Shown here: piece by piece, positions 36,812 to 47,237 of the stretch
How positions within the stretch are numbered: position 1 is the first letter of the stretch
How the letters are laid out: each line of letters begins with the position of its first letter
Source of the DNA: Sulfolobus sp. S-194
GTDB lineage: Archaea; Thermoproteota; Thermoprotei_A; Sulfolobales; Sulfolobaceae
DNA: 64,000 nucleotides
Assembly (NCBI RefSeq): GCF_012222305.1
Contig: NZ_CP035730.1
Location: 1,116,001 to 1,180,000, forward strand
Direction of reading: 5' to 3'
Program-made: the position numbers and the translations under genes
The notes under the pieces: model-generated
Database searches by the model: none
The model's input: the letters and a program-made list of their open reading frames with translations, nothing else
What the model was told of the DNA's origin: nothing

Positions 36812-39574
36812 ATGGATAAGCGTCTTATTGAGAGTGACAAGTTCTCCTCCATTATTCCAGAAATTGATAAAAAAGCTGCGAAAGAGAAGGGACCTGGTAG
36901 ACCTCCTTATTGGGAAATGATATTTTGGTGGACTAGAAAACCTTTAATTTCCGCAAGGGCTTTTATAGTTGCCTCTCTTTTACCTGAGAATTTTGATATT
37001 ACAGAATATAAAAGGATTATAAGGCTGAATGAGGATCTTCCACACAAATACCAACCAATAACTAACGGTAAATTTTCTAACTATACACTTCTAGATCCAT
37101 TCGCAGGATTTGGTTCAATTCCACTTGAAGCAAAAAGACTAGGATTGGGAAAAGTCATAGCATCAGAACTCCTACCTACCGCTTATGTTTTCTTGAAAGC
37201 AGTTCTTGAGTATCCTAAGTACGGAGAGAAACTCTTAAAGGATGTTGAAAAATACGGTAAAGAACTAATTGAAAGCATTAAGGAAGACGTGAAAGAACTC
37301 TATCAAGATAATGCGGGTTTTGTAGGCACATGGGAAGTTAAATGTCCAGTTTGCGAGAATTACACTCCTCTAGTAAACCAGTGGTGGTTACTAGCATTAA
37401 AAGAAGGAAGCAATGACGATGAAGAAGAGGAAGAAGAAGAAGTTAAATCTGGTGCGTTTCGGAGGCTGGTATACATGGAGCCAATAAAGGAAGGCAATAG
37501 GATCCATATTAGAGTAGTTGATTTAAACAAAGAACTAGGTGTGAAAAAAGTGAGGGCAAAAATGGCTAAGGATAAGGTAGTAATTGACGGAAAAGAGTAT
37601 CGTGTACCCCAAGGTAATGTTAATGCAAAAAGCAGTAGTGCCAGGTGTTTATACTGTAATAACGTATTTCCAGGAAAGGGAGAGAAGTGGTATGTTAGAG
37701 AGGCTATTAAGGAATGGAATTCAAATTACGAGAAGTTCTTAAATGGCGAGATTACTTTAGAAGAATTATGGAGTTCTAAGGCTAGGCCTAGACTTTTGGT
37801 AAAGTTCAAAGGCGAATCTAAGGATGTGGTTTTTGAAGAAATTACCAGAGAGGATGAAAAAGCATTTTTGAGCACATTTGAAAAATTAAGGGAAATAGAT
37901 ATAACTAAAATACCCACGGAAAAAGCTACTCCTTACGGAACAATAGTTTTTTCAGCATGGGGCATAGATAGATTTTATAAATTATTTAATGCTAGGCAAT
38001 TATTGATCCTTGCAAGGATAACTGAGAAGCTTAACCAGATAAGGGACAAAATAGAAGGAGATTATGAATATAAAGAAGTAATTATGACATACTTAGCTAT
38101 AGCCTTTTTAAATCATATAAGGCATAATTGCATGCTAACCTCGATTGAACCTAGTAGGAAAATTATTAGAGAGGCTACCGGATTTAGGAGATTTGCATTC
38201 ACATGGAATTGGGTTGAAATCTCCCCTTTAGCTAATATAATAGGTTCATTGCCTAAGAGTTCAGAACATATAATTGAAGGACTCGAATACTTAATACGAA
38301 CCTACAGCGATTCGCAAGTTGAAGTCCTTCAATCAGATGTAAACGATTTAAGGCTTGATCCCGTTGATGCTATTGTTACTGATCCCCCTTATGCGGATGA
38401 TGTACCATATCCTGAAGTAAGTGATTTCTACTATGTCTGGTTAAAGAGAGTGTTTCCATTACCATATACTACACAATGGGAAGAATTCGTACCAAGAGAT
38501 ATAGGAGTGGATGAGGCGAGAAAAAAAGCATTCGGAAACGGCATAGGTACTTATGATTACTTTAGGGAGAGACTGGCGAAGGCTTTCTTGAATCTTAGTG
38601 AATTATTAAAGAGTGATGGTGTACTGGTCACTTTTTACAACCACACTTCACCTGAGGCGTGGTCATCCTTACTTTATGCTGGTTGGTACTATTCGAAGTT
38701 CAGAATTTCAACAACTCATGCAATAACTACAGAGGACGAGACAAGAATAACTGCTAGAGGCACTATTTCCCTCGATAAATCCATTGTTATAGTTTGGAGA
38801 AAAAGAGCAGAAGGTACTAAACATATACAAGAAGTTAAGAAATACACTATCTCTTCAGTTTCAGATTGGATATCTGCAAATATTAAATCACTATCTTTAG
38901 ATACATATATAGAAGTATTAGGTAAAGTGCTGTCAGAGTTTACTAAATATGAAAAACTATTAGGCTTAAAAGGAGAAGGAATAAAAGCAGTAGAAGATCT
39001 AGTCTCTAATCACGTCTTTCCAACAGTTGTTCAGTCCTTAATAGAAGGACTATCTAAGGGAGCTGGAGCTAGAATCGAAAACCCATACTCGACATTTTAC
39101 GTTTTAGTCAAAGCATTAATTCCGCCCTCTAAAACAGTGAGGAAGTTAGACAAAAATGCCTTAATATTCTTAAACGTATCCGGAAATATTACTAAGGATA
39201 ACCTACTTCAGAATAATATAATAAAAGCCGAAAAGGACACTATCTATTTGATGGAACCAGAAAATGCAAGTGACTTAAATGATAAAATACAATCATTTGA
39301 AATGCTAGATTACGTTAAATCTGCAATTTCAGGTAGTTATAATTTCTCTAATCCTATTCAAGTACTTCATTACTTAGAATATATAGCACTAAAATACCCA
39401 GATAAATTGCAGGAAGAAATTATTAAACTTAAAGAAAAGACACGATTTGTAGATGAGGCATTGTCAATTGCCAAAATATTTACTAAGGTACTCAATGAAA
39501 AAGATATTGAATATGAAGCTGCATGTAAGATTATAGGAGGTTGTAAAGAAGGAATTGAGAAATGGGTGAGGTAA
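36812..39574 (+). CDS. DUF1156 adenine-specific DNA methyltransferase of an Hma-like system
   Basis: A protein of 920 aa of the COG1743/DUF1156 family. Order of parts: N-terminal KEKGPGRPPYWEMIFWW (DUF1156 signature), SAM motif I DPFAGFGS (residues 95-102), zinc-binding cysteines CPVCENY and CLYCNN, the family-specific WNSNYEKFLNGE block, the N6-adenine catalytic motif DPPY at residues 524-527, and a long C-terminal domain (FTKYEKLLGLKGEG). It modifies adenine and is the self-marking or control component of the system. Its TAA is immediately followed by the ATG of the DUF499 ATPase gene (zero gap), a coupled operon. An inverted, broken copy lies upstream. Confidence 0.9.
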   Translation: MDKRLIESDKFSSIIPEIDKKAAKEKGPGRPPYWEMIFWWTRKPLISARAFIVASLLPENFDITEYKRIIRLNEDLPHKYQPITNGKFSNYTLLDPFAGFGSIPLEAKRLGLGKVIASELLPTAYVFLKAVLEYPKYGEKLLKDVEKYGKELIESIKEDVKELYQDNAGFVGTWEVKCPVCENYTPLVNQWWLLALKEGSNDDEEEEEEEVKSGAFRRLVYMEPIKEGNRIHIRVVDLNKELGVKKVRAKMAKDKVVIDGKEYRVPQGNVNAKSSSARCLYCNNVFPGKGEKWYVREAIKEWNSNYEKFLNGEITLEELWSSKARPRLLVKFKGESKDVVFEEITREDEKAFLSTFEKLREIDITKIPTEKATPYGTIVFSAWGIDRFYKLFNARQLLILARITEKLNQIRDKIEGDYEYKEVIMTYLAIAFLNHIRHNCMLTSIEPSRKIIREATGFRRFAFTWNWVEISPLANIIGSLPKSSEHIIEGLEYLIRTYSDSQVEVLQSDVNDLRLDPVDAIVTDPPYADDVPYPEVSDFYYVWLKRVFPLPYTTQWEEFVPRDIGVDEARKKAFGNGIGTYDYFRERLAKAFLNLSELLKSDGVLVTFYNHTSPEAWSSLLYAGWYYSKFRISTTHAITTEDETRITARGTISLDKSIVIVWRKRAEGTKHIQEVKKYTISSVSDWISANIKSLSLDTYIEVLGKVLSEFTKYEKLLGLKGEGIKAVEDLVSNHVFPTVVQSLIEGLSKGAGARIENPYSTFYVLVKALIPPSKTVRKLDKNALIFLNVSGNITKDNLLQNNIIKAEKDTIYLMEPENASDLNDKIQSFEMLDYVKSAISGSYNFSNPIQVLHYLEYIALKYPDKLQEEIIKLKEKTRFVDEALSIAKIFTKVLNEKDIEYEAACKIIGGCKEGIEKWVR

Positions 39575-42500
39575 ATGGCTGACTTTTCTCTTTATAATAA
39601 CGTAATTCCAAGAGAAGATGTGTTTAACCCTAAGTTTGATGATGAGGTAGCACCAGAACTAAGTGATGTGTATAAAGGTACTGCACCTAGTATTTACACT
39701 AATCCTGAAGAATTTTTTACGATAACATATTTCACTGATTCAATGAAAAGCCTAGTAAAAGATGTATCAGAATCCTTCAGAGTAGGGAAGGGAATGACTA
39801 TACCATTATATTCTTTCTTTGGCGGAGGAAAGACTCACTCTTTAATTATGCTTTATCATGCCTTCAAAAACCCAGATATTGCAAAGAAGTATAATTTAGA
39901 CGTGGAAAGTGGAGTTAAGGTAATAGTCGTAGGAGGTAAGGATTCAACTACTGCACCGTCCCCAGATACGCCATCGGACGTTAAGACTCTTTGGGGATAT
40001 ATAGCTAAACAACTGGGTAAATATGATGTAGTTGCACGTGCTGATAATGACTTTATGGCACCTCACAAGGATGTCTTGGAAAAATTATTTGAAGGTGAGA
40101 AGGTTTTAATTTTGTTTGATGAAATAGTCTGGTATTTATCGAGGCTTAAGCATTCACTCTATGGAAATTACTATAATCAATGTCTATTGTTTTTTGAAAA
40201 CTTAGCATCAGTAACTACTAATCTGCCAGTAGTAATAGTGGTAACAATCCCGGGTAAATACTATGAGAAAACTGGTGTAGTTCAAGCTGAGAGAGGTTAT
40301 GAAGACGTTGTCGAGGAACTTTCAAAGAGAATTGAAAGAGTAGGTAAAATATATAGAGCACCAATAGAGACCCCCATTGACTTAGGAAATGTATTGAAGA
40401 GGAGGTTGTTCAAGAGTATTAATGAGGAAATTATCCCTCTTATTAAGAGTAAATATTCTAAGTATCTTGAAGATTTTAAAGACTATGTAGACCAGAAAAG
40501 TATTGAGAATTTTGATAATGCTTATCCATTTCATCCATATTATCTGGAGTTATTAAAATTACTTCTCGAAGAAACTGGGCTTCAAAGTACTAGAGATGGA
40601 ATAAGACTCAGTAGGATGGTGATAAGATCACTTTGGAGCAATAAACCTAAAAGAAGTTTAATTTTACCATCTGATATTGATATTAGGAATGAACAGTTTA
40701 AAGTACTTTTACTTAAAAATTATACCGATTTTGATAAGGTAGTAGATTCAATTAAAGATATAACTAAAGGACTTTCAATCTACTTCAATCTAGCTAATTA
40801 TATTTTTCTTTCAACCTATATGTTCAAGTTAGGTTTAGACCCTGGACAATTAAGGAACGCTTTACCAGATAGTAGAAAAGTCATAACTTCAGTTTTAGAC
40901 CCGTTATATCTAGAAGACATTTCTTTAACTCCGGCTGAGGCTAAGATTAAACTTAAGGATATGACAACAGAAAGCCAGAATATTGATAAAATAGTACCTT
41001 ATTTGATATCTTCAGAGGACAAATATTGGTTTACTTCGTTCTTAGATCCTATTACAATATGTAAGAGAGGGAAAAGTAAGGTTCTAGATTCAGAGGCTGT
41101 AGATTTTTTGAGAGATAAGATAGAGGATCTTGCTGAAACACCGCAGGATATTAAGGAAAAAAGAGCTAAGAAAGAGGCATACAGAGGAATCATTAAGGAG
41201 TTTCACTTTGTAGTCGATATAGATCACCTAATTGATGTAGATGAGGAGAAATATATTCTAGCCATCTTGTGGAAACCTATATGTGAAGGCTGCAATCCTC
41301 AAAACGTTAATGAGAGTCAATATTATGACTTAATCAGAAACTTCATTTATAATGTACCTTCTGGCAAATCTGTTTCCCCGAGAAAGAATGCTAATTCCAT
41401 AGCCATAATGTATTCTTTGCTAGGAAATAATAAGGACAAATTAGTTGAATATGCTAAGGAGTATATTTCATGTAATAATATGGATGTTTCTAAATATTAT
41501 TCTGATGACGTGAGTAAAAATGTAGCTAAAAAAATGTTAAATGATTTTTTATCAAGCCTCCAAAACACCATTTACACCTTAATATTTAACTATTACGATA
41601 GAATAGCTTATCCTTACGGTTCTAATGATATTCAAGTAGCTAGCTTATCCACTACTGAGAAAACACTACTCGGAAATGCGGAGCAAACACTAAGAAACGA
41701 AAATAAGATAATTTCTGAGAATAACTTTGATTTCGAGACCTTAGCATATTACCTTGAACAGATAAACATTAATATTAAGGAAAAGCAGATCTCATACCCA
41801 CAACTAAGATCAATGTTTTACACAAATCCAATGCTCCCTTGGGTGAGTGAAGAAGCGTTAAAATATGCACTGATATCTGGGCTTAAATCTTACTCTGTAG
41901 GAATTTTATCAGGAAGTAAAATTTACTTTAAGATCTTAGAGGGAAGTACGGTAGAGTATGGTACTTCATTAATAGACAATTCTACCACTATTTTGCCTTC
42001 AAATATTGCTGCGGAAAAACAGATCGAAAGCTTACTTGAGGAAGAGAAGGAAATTGATGAAGGAGATAGGATACATAAAATATACTACGTTATAGCTACA
42101 GATGAAGAAGAAATTCCGTTAAGAGATCTTAGAAATAGGGAAAATTGGCTCGATATATTTATTAACGGTAAGCTAAGGAGAAAGGAAGAAGTAATTGAGA
42201 GCGGTGTGAGAGTGGAAACAGAACCTAGAAGTATAACAGCTAAGCAAGGAGATATTGTATCTGTTAAGATTAAGGTAAACAAGTTAGGAAAATTCGATAA
42301 GGAAGTTTATATTGAAACGAATAAGGGAAGTTTAAGTAAAAACAGCGGAGTTCCGCCTTTTGAGACAGAGTTAACTTTGACTGTTGAAGATGATATTCCT
42401 ATAAGGATTGTAGTTAAATATGATAACAGAACAGCAGAACTGGAGATACCAATAGAACTAAGAAAAGAAATTGAGCAATGTGAGAAGATTTTAGATATCA

Positions 42501-42850
42501 ACGATGCAATAAATCCCGTTATTTCAAGAGTCAATATAATTGATGTGAAGAATGCATTAAATATACTAGATAGGCTTAGAATTGTTCCAGGGGTTAAGAC
42601 TGTTGAAGGTGAAGTAACTATTGAAGATCCTTCAAAAATAAGTGTCTTGCTAAAACCTAGAGATATGAAGTTGGACGAATTCATACAATTCTTAAACCGT
42701 CAGATAATACTCGTAGGGTTAAAGGCTTCAGTTACCGGTAAGATAACAGTAAAAGTAAATGATCCGAAACCGTTAGATGAAAAGGATAAGAAAAAGCTAA
42801 TAGATTTAATCTCTAAGAATGCGATTAGTGTTTGGACTAAGGTGTGTTAG
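39575..42850 (+). CDS. DUF499 AAA+ ATPase of an Hma-like system
   Basis: A protein of 1091 aa of the COG1483/DUF499 family. Walker A is SFFGGGKTHS near residue 87, Walker B is VLILFDEIVWYLS near residue 180, and arginine-finger-like helices follow (GIRLSRMVIRSLW). The C-terminal part is a set of beta-rich and helical domains. DUF499 ATPases always occur with DUF1156 methylases and helicases in defence islands; they probably act as NTP-driven partners in recognising or loading on foreign DNA. The gene ends in TAG and its last 7 bases overlap the GTG start of the next gene. Confidence 0.9.
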   Translation: MADFSLYNNVIPREDVFNPKFDDEVAPELSDVYKGTAPSIYTNPEEFFTITYFTDSMKSLVKDVSESFRVGKGMTIPLYSFFGGGKTHSLIMLYHAFKNPDIAKKYNLDVESGVKVIVVGGKDSTTAPSPDTPSDVKTLWGYIAKQLGKYDVVARADNDFMAPHKDVLEKLFEGEKVLILFDEIVWYLSRLKHSLYGNYYNQCLLFFENLASVTTNLPVVIVVTIPGKYYEKTGVVQAERGYEDVVEELSKRIERVGKIYRAPIETPIDLGNVLKRRLFKSINEEIIPLIKSKYSKYLEDFKDYVDQKSIENFDNAYPFHPYYLELLKLLLEETGLQSTRDGIRLSRMVIRSLWSNKPKRSLILPSDIDIRNEQFKVLLLKNYTDFDKVVDSIKDITKGLSIYFNLANYIFLSTYMFKLGLDPGQLRNALPDSRKVITSVLDPLYLEDISLTPAEAKIKLKDMTTESQNIDKIVPYLISSEDKYWFTSFLDPITICKRGKSKVLDSEAVDFLRDKIEDLAETPQDIKEKRAKKEAYRGIIKEFHFVVDIDHLIDVDEEKYILAILWKPICEGCNPQNVNESQYYDLIRNFIYNVPSGKSVSPRKNANSIAIMYSLLGNNKDKLVEYAKEYISCNNMDVSKYYSDDVSKNVAKKMLNDFLSSLQNTIYTLIFNYYDRIAYPYGSNDIQVASLSTTEKTLLGNAEQTLRNENKIISENNFDFETLAYYLEQININIKEKQISYPQLRSMFYTNPMLPWVSEEALKYALISGLKSYSVGILSGSKIYFKILEGSTVEYGTSLIDNSTTILPSNIAAEKQIESLLEEEKEIDEGDRIHKIYYVIATDEEEIPLRDLRNRENWLDIFINGKLRRKEEVIESGVRVETEPRSITAKQGDIVSVKIKVNKLGKFDKEVYIETNKGSLSKNSGVPPFETELTLTVEDDIPIRIVVKYDNRTAELEIPIELRKEIEQCEKILDINDAINPVISRVNIIDVKNALNILDRLRIVPGVKTVEGEVTIEDPSKISVLLKPRDMKLDEFIQFLNRQIILVGLKASVTGKITVKVNDPKPLDEKDKKKLIDLISKNAISVWTKVC

Positions 42851-43260
42851 CCTTGTACGTTATTAGAGAAAGTTTAAGTGAAGGGAAACCAAGATTACAT
42901 TATTATAGAATTACACAAAATAATGAAAGTTTCAAGGTCTTTAAAGCATCTCTAAGTCTTTCAGAATTAAATGAGATATTACTTTCAAGAACAGATATTA
43001 AGTTTAATAGGACTAAAAAGACCTTAAGCACAGATAATGAAAGATTATTTAAAATGAGTATAGTATATGGAGGAGTTAGGCAAGCTTTACGAAAAGTTAC
43101 TAAATCTAGATTAATCTCGATTGCAAAAGCTTTGCTATCCCTAGAAGAATTCAGTTTACAATTTTGGTATACAGAATTTATTTCGAGATATTCTCGTAGA
43201 AATAGTATACTAGATGCTTACAGAGTAAGTAAATCTTTTAGGGATCTATATGAGCTATGA
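42844..43260 (+). CDS. Small protein between the ATPase and helicase of the Hma-like system
   Basis: A protein of 138 aa starting at GTG 42844 inside the end of the ATPase gene. It looks alpha/beta: a beta-rich start (LHYYRITQNNESFKVFKASL) and a basic helical end (ALRKVTKSRLISIAKALL). No family is recognised. It overlaps the helicase gene by 11 bases, so the three genes are translated together. It may be the archaeal version of the small accessory proteins (for example DUF3780) found in bacterial relatives, or a new part. Confidence 0.6.
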   Translation: MLALYVIRESLSEGKPRLHYYRITQNNESFKVFKASLSLSELNEILLSRTDIKFNRTKKTLSTDNERLFKMSIVYGGVRQALRKVTKSRLISIAKALLSLEEFSLQFWYTEFISRYSRRNSILDAYRVSKSFRDLYEL

Positions 43261-45973
43261 TTTGAAATTTGCTAAATTCGTTTTTGCTGAGTTGAAAGAG
43301 ACCCATCCATTCTTTAGATATCCACTGCTTACTTCAGGGGATTATGAGCCTTATCTTCATCAAGCTGAGATCTTTTATAGGCTTTTACTCAGACAGCCAG
43401 TTAGGTTTTTAATTGCTGACGATGTAGGGCTCGGTAAAACAATTGAAGGGGTCATGGTAATTGATCAACTAGTTAAGAATAGGAAAGCAAGAAAGGTTCT
43501 GCTAATAGTCCCTAGGGTTTTAATTAACCAGTGGGTCTATGAACTTAATAGGTTTAGGAGTGAATGGAATTTATCGGTTTATGAATACGATGGAAAAGGA
43601 GATGTAAAGAATGAAGGAATTTACATAGTTAGTATAGACACAATTAAAAGAGAAAACCACAAGAAGAAGTTCCTTGATACTAAGTGGGATTTAGTTGTAG
43701 TGGACGAGATACATAAAGTAGGAGTAGTGGGTTCTAAGGAAAATTTAAGATATAAAACAATGGCGGAACTTACGGGTAAAAACCCAGATGGTAACTTTTT
43801 AGGCCTATCCGCAACTCCCCATAGAGGTAATGATAATGATTATTTAAAGAGGTTAAACTTAATCGATCCATACTTAAGGGAAGCTAATGATGATTTACTA
43901 AGAACGAGTGTTAGAGCAATAATCCAAAAAAGGAATAAAGATAACGTAAATAAAATATACGAAAAAGAGAAGATATTCCCAGATGCAATGTTTATTCAAT
44001 ATATAGTTGAACCTACAGAAGAAGAAAAGAATTATTATGAAAAAATAAGGGATTTAACTCTTACAATACTCAGGGAATATTATAATAAAATAGGGAAGAG
44101 TCCTAAAGGATTACCTCTCCTATCATTTATGATTGGAAGAAGATCTCTTTCTAGTCCATATGCTGGTTTGCTTACTTTTCAAAGAATGCTTGAAAAGAGG
44201 GCTGCAATCCTATATGAGGAAGAAGTATTAGATCAAGCAGAAGAATATGCGGAAGACGAAGAGATTGAGGAAGAGAGCGAGCCAGATGAAGTAGCTAATA
44301 GACTTGCTGAGTTAAGTGTTAAATATCTGGAGAAAATTGGCCATGAATTTTTACAGAAATTTGAAAAGTATATCCAAGATTTGACAAGACTTGCTAAAAG
44401 CGTTATGAGTAATGATAGTAGAGTGAAGTCAGTAATTGAGCTGGCTAAATCACATCTAGATAAAGGAGATAAGGTTATTATATTCACAGAATATAAGGAT
44501 ACAGCAGAATATATTTATAGTAAATTCAAAAACGAGCTTCATACTCATAATATTGAGGATGTAATAAAGATAGTTACTAGCGAAACACTAGCCAAAGAGG
44601 GAATTGATAAGGTAAAGAAATGGCTTGAAAAGGGCAGAGCTAAGGTTATGGTTGCTACAGATGTTGCTTCTGAAGGTTTAAATCTACAATCAGCGAATGT
44701 TATAATTCATTATGAACTTCCTTTGAGTATAGTTAGGTTTGAACAGAGGAACGGTAGAGTTTGGAGGTTAAAGCAGAGTAAACAAGTATATATTTACTAT
44801 TTGGCATTAAAGACTGACATAGAGCAGTCAATATTAGATCATTATTATAATAAACTCCTGGAAATTACTAAGGGTACCGGATCTGAAGTTAATGTTGCTG
44901 ATGCTCTAGTGTATAAACAAGGAAATGCTCATAGGATATTTAATTTAAGCCAGGAAAAAGAATCAATACCTATTTATTTAGGTTATAATGACCCACAGAA
45001 AAAAGAGGAGAGAATAACTTCTATTAAAATTTGGGAATCAGTAATCCAGGGTAATGTTGATGATATTGTCAAGACAATGCTCAACAGAATAAAAATTTTG
45101 AAAGATACAATGAGGAAATTTGCACTCTATGAGTCAATGCAAGGAGCTGCTATTGTGGAAATAGATAATGTGAGAAAACTGGTAGGGTTTAATAATAGGG
45201 CCGAATTAAAGTCTGCACTTCAGACTTTTTTAGAGGAGCTCTTGAAGAAACTTAAGGGAAGAATTGATAACGGCAAAATCTTCTACAGTGGTGGAATAAT
45301 AGAAGATTATGATCCTTTAAGAATAGGTAGGATAATTGATGCTATTGATCAGATTATATCCCATACTTCAAAAGATAAGAAGAACTTTATTGTGTGTGAT
45401 TCCTTAGATTATAATGTATACTTGACTAACGCTAAAGTTATTTTAAGGAATAGAGAAGTAGCTTTAGAAGCTATAGATATTCCAGTAATTGTTAGCTCTA
45501 AGATGCAAGAGATTCCACTCTCTAAATTTTTCACTGAAATATTACCTTTAACATTAGATTGCAGGAAGATTTATCCGGATGAAGTAAATATAATTAAGAC
45601 TAATAATTATTCTATAGTGAATAATGTGAAGTCTTTAGTGTTTAAATTATTAGAAAATTATACTAGATATAGGCAATTAAGAGGAAGGGATAAATGGTTG
45701 CCCAATAATAGGGAGGAAATTGACGTAGACGTTAATATAAAGGGAGGAATTATAGGAGTTTATGATGAAAAGGAGTATTTAAATAAGACACTTGAAGCAT
45801 TAAAAGGAAAAGGTATGATTACATTTACACAAGGCATTTATAGGTTAGAAGAGAAAGGAGAAGTAAAATATATTAAAATTGTAAATCCTAAGGAGATTTT
45901 TAATGAGTTAAACAAGGGATATTGGGTTTACACTTTCTCAAATGGTGCATTAGTTGGTGTTAAAAATGGTTGA
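43250..45973 (+). CDS. SNF2-type helicase of the Hma-like system
   Basis: A protein of 907 aa of helicase superfamily 2, Swi2/Snf2-like (DrmD/RapA-like). Motifs: DVGLGKTIEGVM (Walker A, near residue 58), VVVDEIHKVG (DEAH-type box), LGLSATPHRGN (motif III), FTEYKDTAEYIYSKF (motif IV), ATDVASEGLNLQSANVIIH (motif V) and QRNGRVWRLKQ (motif VI). An acidic linker (EEYAEDEEIEEESEPDE) lies between the lobes. It translocates on DNA and is the likely effector motor. Its end overlaps the ATG of the MBL nuclease gene. Confidence 0.9.
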   Translation: MSYDLKFAKFVFAELKETHPFFRYPLLTSGDYEPYLHQAEIFYRLLLRQPVRFLIADDVGLGKTIEGVMVIDQLVKNRKARKVLLIVPRVLINQWVYELNRFRSEWNLSVYEYDGKGDVKNEGIYIVSIDTIKRENHKKKFLDTKWDLVVVDEIHKVGVVGSKENLRYKTMAELTGKNPDGNFLGLSATPHRGNDNDYLKRLNLIDPYLREANDDLLRTSVRAIIQKRNKDNVNKIYEKEKIFPDAMFIQYIVEPTEEEKNYYEKIRDLTLTILREYYNKIGKSPKGLPLLSFMIGRRSLSSPYAGLLTFQRMLEKRAAILYEEEVLDQAEEYAEDEEIEEESEPDEVANRLAELSVKYLEKIGHEFLQKFEKYIQDLTRLAKSVMSNDSRVKSVIELAKSHLDKGDKVIIFTEYKDTAEYIYSKFKNELHTHNIEDVIKIVTSETLAKEGIDKVKKWLEKGRAKVMVATDVASEGLNLQSANVIIHYELPLSIVRFEQRNGRVWRLKQSKQVYIYYLALKTDIEQSILDHYYNKLLEITKGTGSEVNVADALVYKQGNAHRIFNLSQEKESIPIYLGYNDPQKKEERITSIKIWESVIQGNVDDIVKTMLNRIKILKDTMRKFALYESMQGAAIVEIDNVRKLVGFNNRAELKSALQTFLEELLKKLKGRIDNGKIFYSGGIIEDYDPLRIGRIIDAIDQIISHTSKDKKNFIVCDSLDYNVYLTNAKVILRNREVALEAIDIPVIVSSKMQEIPLSKFFTEILPLTLDCRKIYPDEVNIIKTNNYSIVNNVKSLVFKLLENYTRYRQLRGRDKWLPNNREEIDVDVNIKGGIIGVYDEKEYLNKTLEALKGKGMITFTQGIYRLEEKGEVKYIKIVNPKEIFNELNKGYWVYTFSNGALVGVKNG

Positions 45974-47237
45974 ATTTAACTATGAAGGAGTTAAAATAAA
46001 AATTTTACAGGGATACGGAGAAATAGGCGGAAATTGTATAGTAGTTGAAAACGGAGATAGCAGAGTTATTTTTGATCAGGGAATAAGATTTTCTAAGTTC
46101 AAAAAATTTTACAACCATAACATTTCTCCAGCAGGACCTTCTGAAATGATCAAACTAGGAATTATTCCCAGTCTAACTGATCCTATCGAGTTGTTTATAA
46201 CTCATTTTCATTTAGATCATTTGGGGCTTCTTCATCCTTTATATAGCGGTACTACAGTGTACGTGCCTAACGAGCAGATTTTTAACTCATTTATAACTCC
46301 TTATACAACTGCAAATAACTGGACTACTTATATTTCTCCGCCAATAGGAGTTGAAGTATCTGATGCTATTAAAAATAACGTTAATGTATTGCCTATATCA
46401 GTGGAACATAGCGCTTATCCTGCATTTTCATACTATTATGATAGCGGAAGGGCTAGAATTCTTTATACTGGTGATATGAGAATCTCTTCCCCGTTAATTA
46501 ACTTAAATCCAGAAGTTCATAGAAGACTTCATGAGAAAACTCTATTAGAAGAATATGAAGAAAAAGGGCTAACAACTGACGTCTTAATCATTGAGGGAAC
46601 AAATTTTTCCTCTCATAATCTTCCGGTAACTTCGAATTATTTCATAGAGCAGCTATTTAACATTTTTAAGAGTCACTCCAATTCTTTGCTTCTTGTATCT
46701 ATTGACTCCTTAGATGCTGAGGCAATTTTAAGCATGTTAGAAATTGCTAGATTATATGGCAGGACCCCAGTAATTGAAGGAAGGAGGCTAACAAATATGG
46801 CCAAAGTTTGGGTAGATCTAGCAGGAGTAAACCTTGATATTCACCAATTAGGGACAGAAGAATTAAACTTTAATGTAATTATGGAGGATGAAATTAAGAA
46901 GAATCCTTCACAATACGTAATTTTATCAAGCAAAGGTGATATACTGGAATTTGCTAGGAAAGCTAATTTGGGTAAAGGATCAGTAGTAATTTCTCTATCT
47001 GCTGAAGCCCCTTCTGAAAGTGAAGAAAATGAGAATGTGGAGGATAATTGGTTAAAGATGTTAGGTTTCATTATATATAGACTTAGAATGTCTGGGCATT
47101 ATTATCCTTTTGAGCTGAAAGAAATTCTTGATACTATAAAACCAAAGAAAGTAATCCCTATACATACTGAAGTTCCTTCACTAATGTGTGAATATATAGA
47201 ACAGCTAGGTTATGAGTGCTTAAGCAAGTCTAGCTGA
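45966..47237 (+). CDS. Beta-CASP metallo-beta-lactamase nuclease, RNase J-like, in the Hma-like operon
   Basis: A protein of 423 aa (ATG 45966; TTG 45954 also in frame). Metallo-beta-lactamase motifs are present: HFHLDH at residues 80-85, VEHSAY (motif 3 His), YTGDMR (motif 4 Asp), followed by a beta-CASP region, and near the C-terminus SGHYYPFELKEILDTIKP with IPIHTE, the classic RNase J end. So all metal ligands look intact. It overlaps the helicase gene by 8 bases, placing it in the same operon. RNase J-type nucleases process RNA in archaea; here I infer it as an effector or regulator of the defence system. Confidence 0.85.
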   Translation: MVEFNYEGVKIKILQGYGEIGGNCIVVENGDSRVIFDQGIRFSKFKKFYNHNISPAGPSEMIKLGIIPSLTDPIELFITHFHLDHLGLLHPLYSGTTVYVPNEQIFNSFITPYTTANNWTTYISPPIGVEVSDAIKNNVNVLPISVEHSAYPAFSYYYDSGRARILYTGDMRISSPLINLNPEVHRRLHEKTLLEEYEEKGLTTDVLIIEGTNFSSHNLPVTSNYFIEQLFNIFKSHSNSLLLVSIDSLDAEAILSMLEIARLYGRTPVIEGRRLTNMAKVWVDLAGVNLDIHQLGTEELNFNVIMEDEIKKNPSQYVILSSKGDILEFARKANLGKGSVVISLSAEAPSESEENENVEDNWLKMLGFIIYRLRMSGHYYPFELKEILDTIKPKKVIPIHTEVPSLMCEYIEQLGYECLSKSS

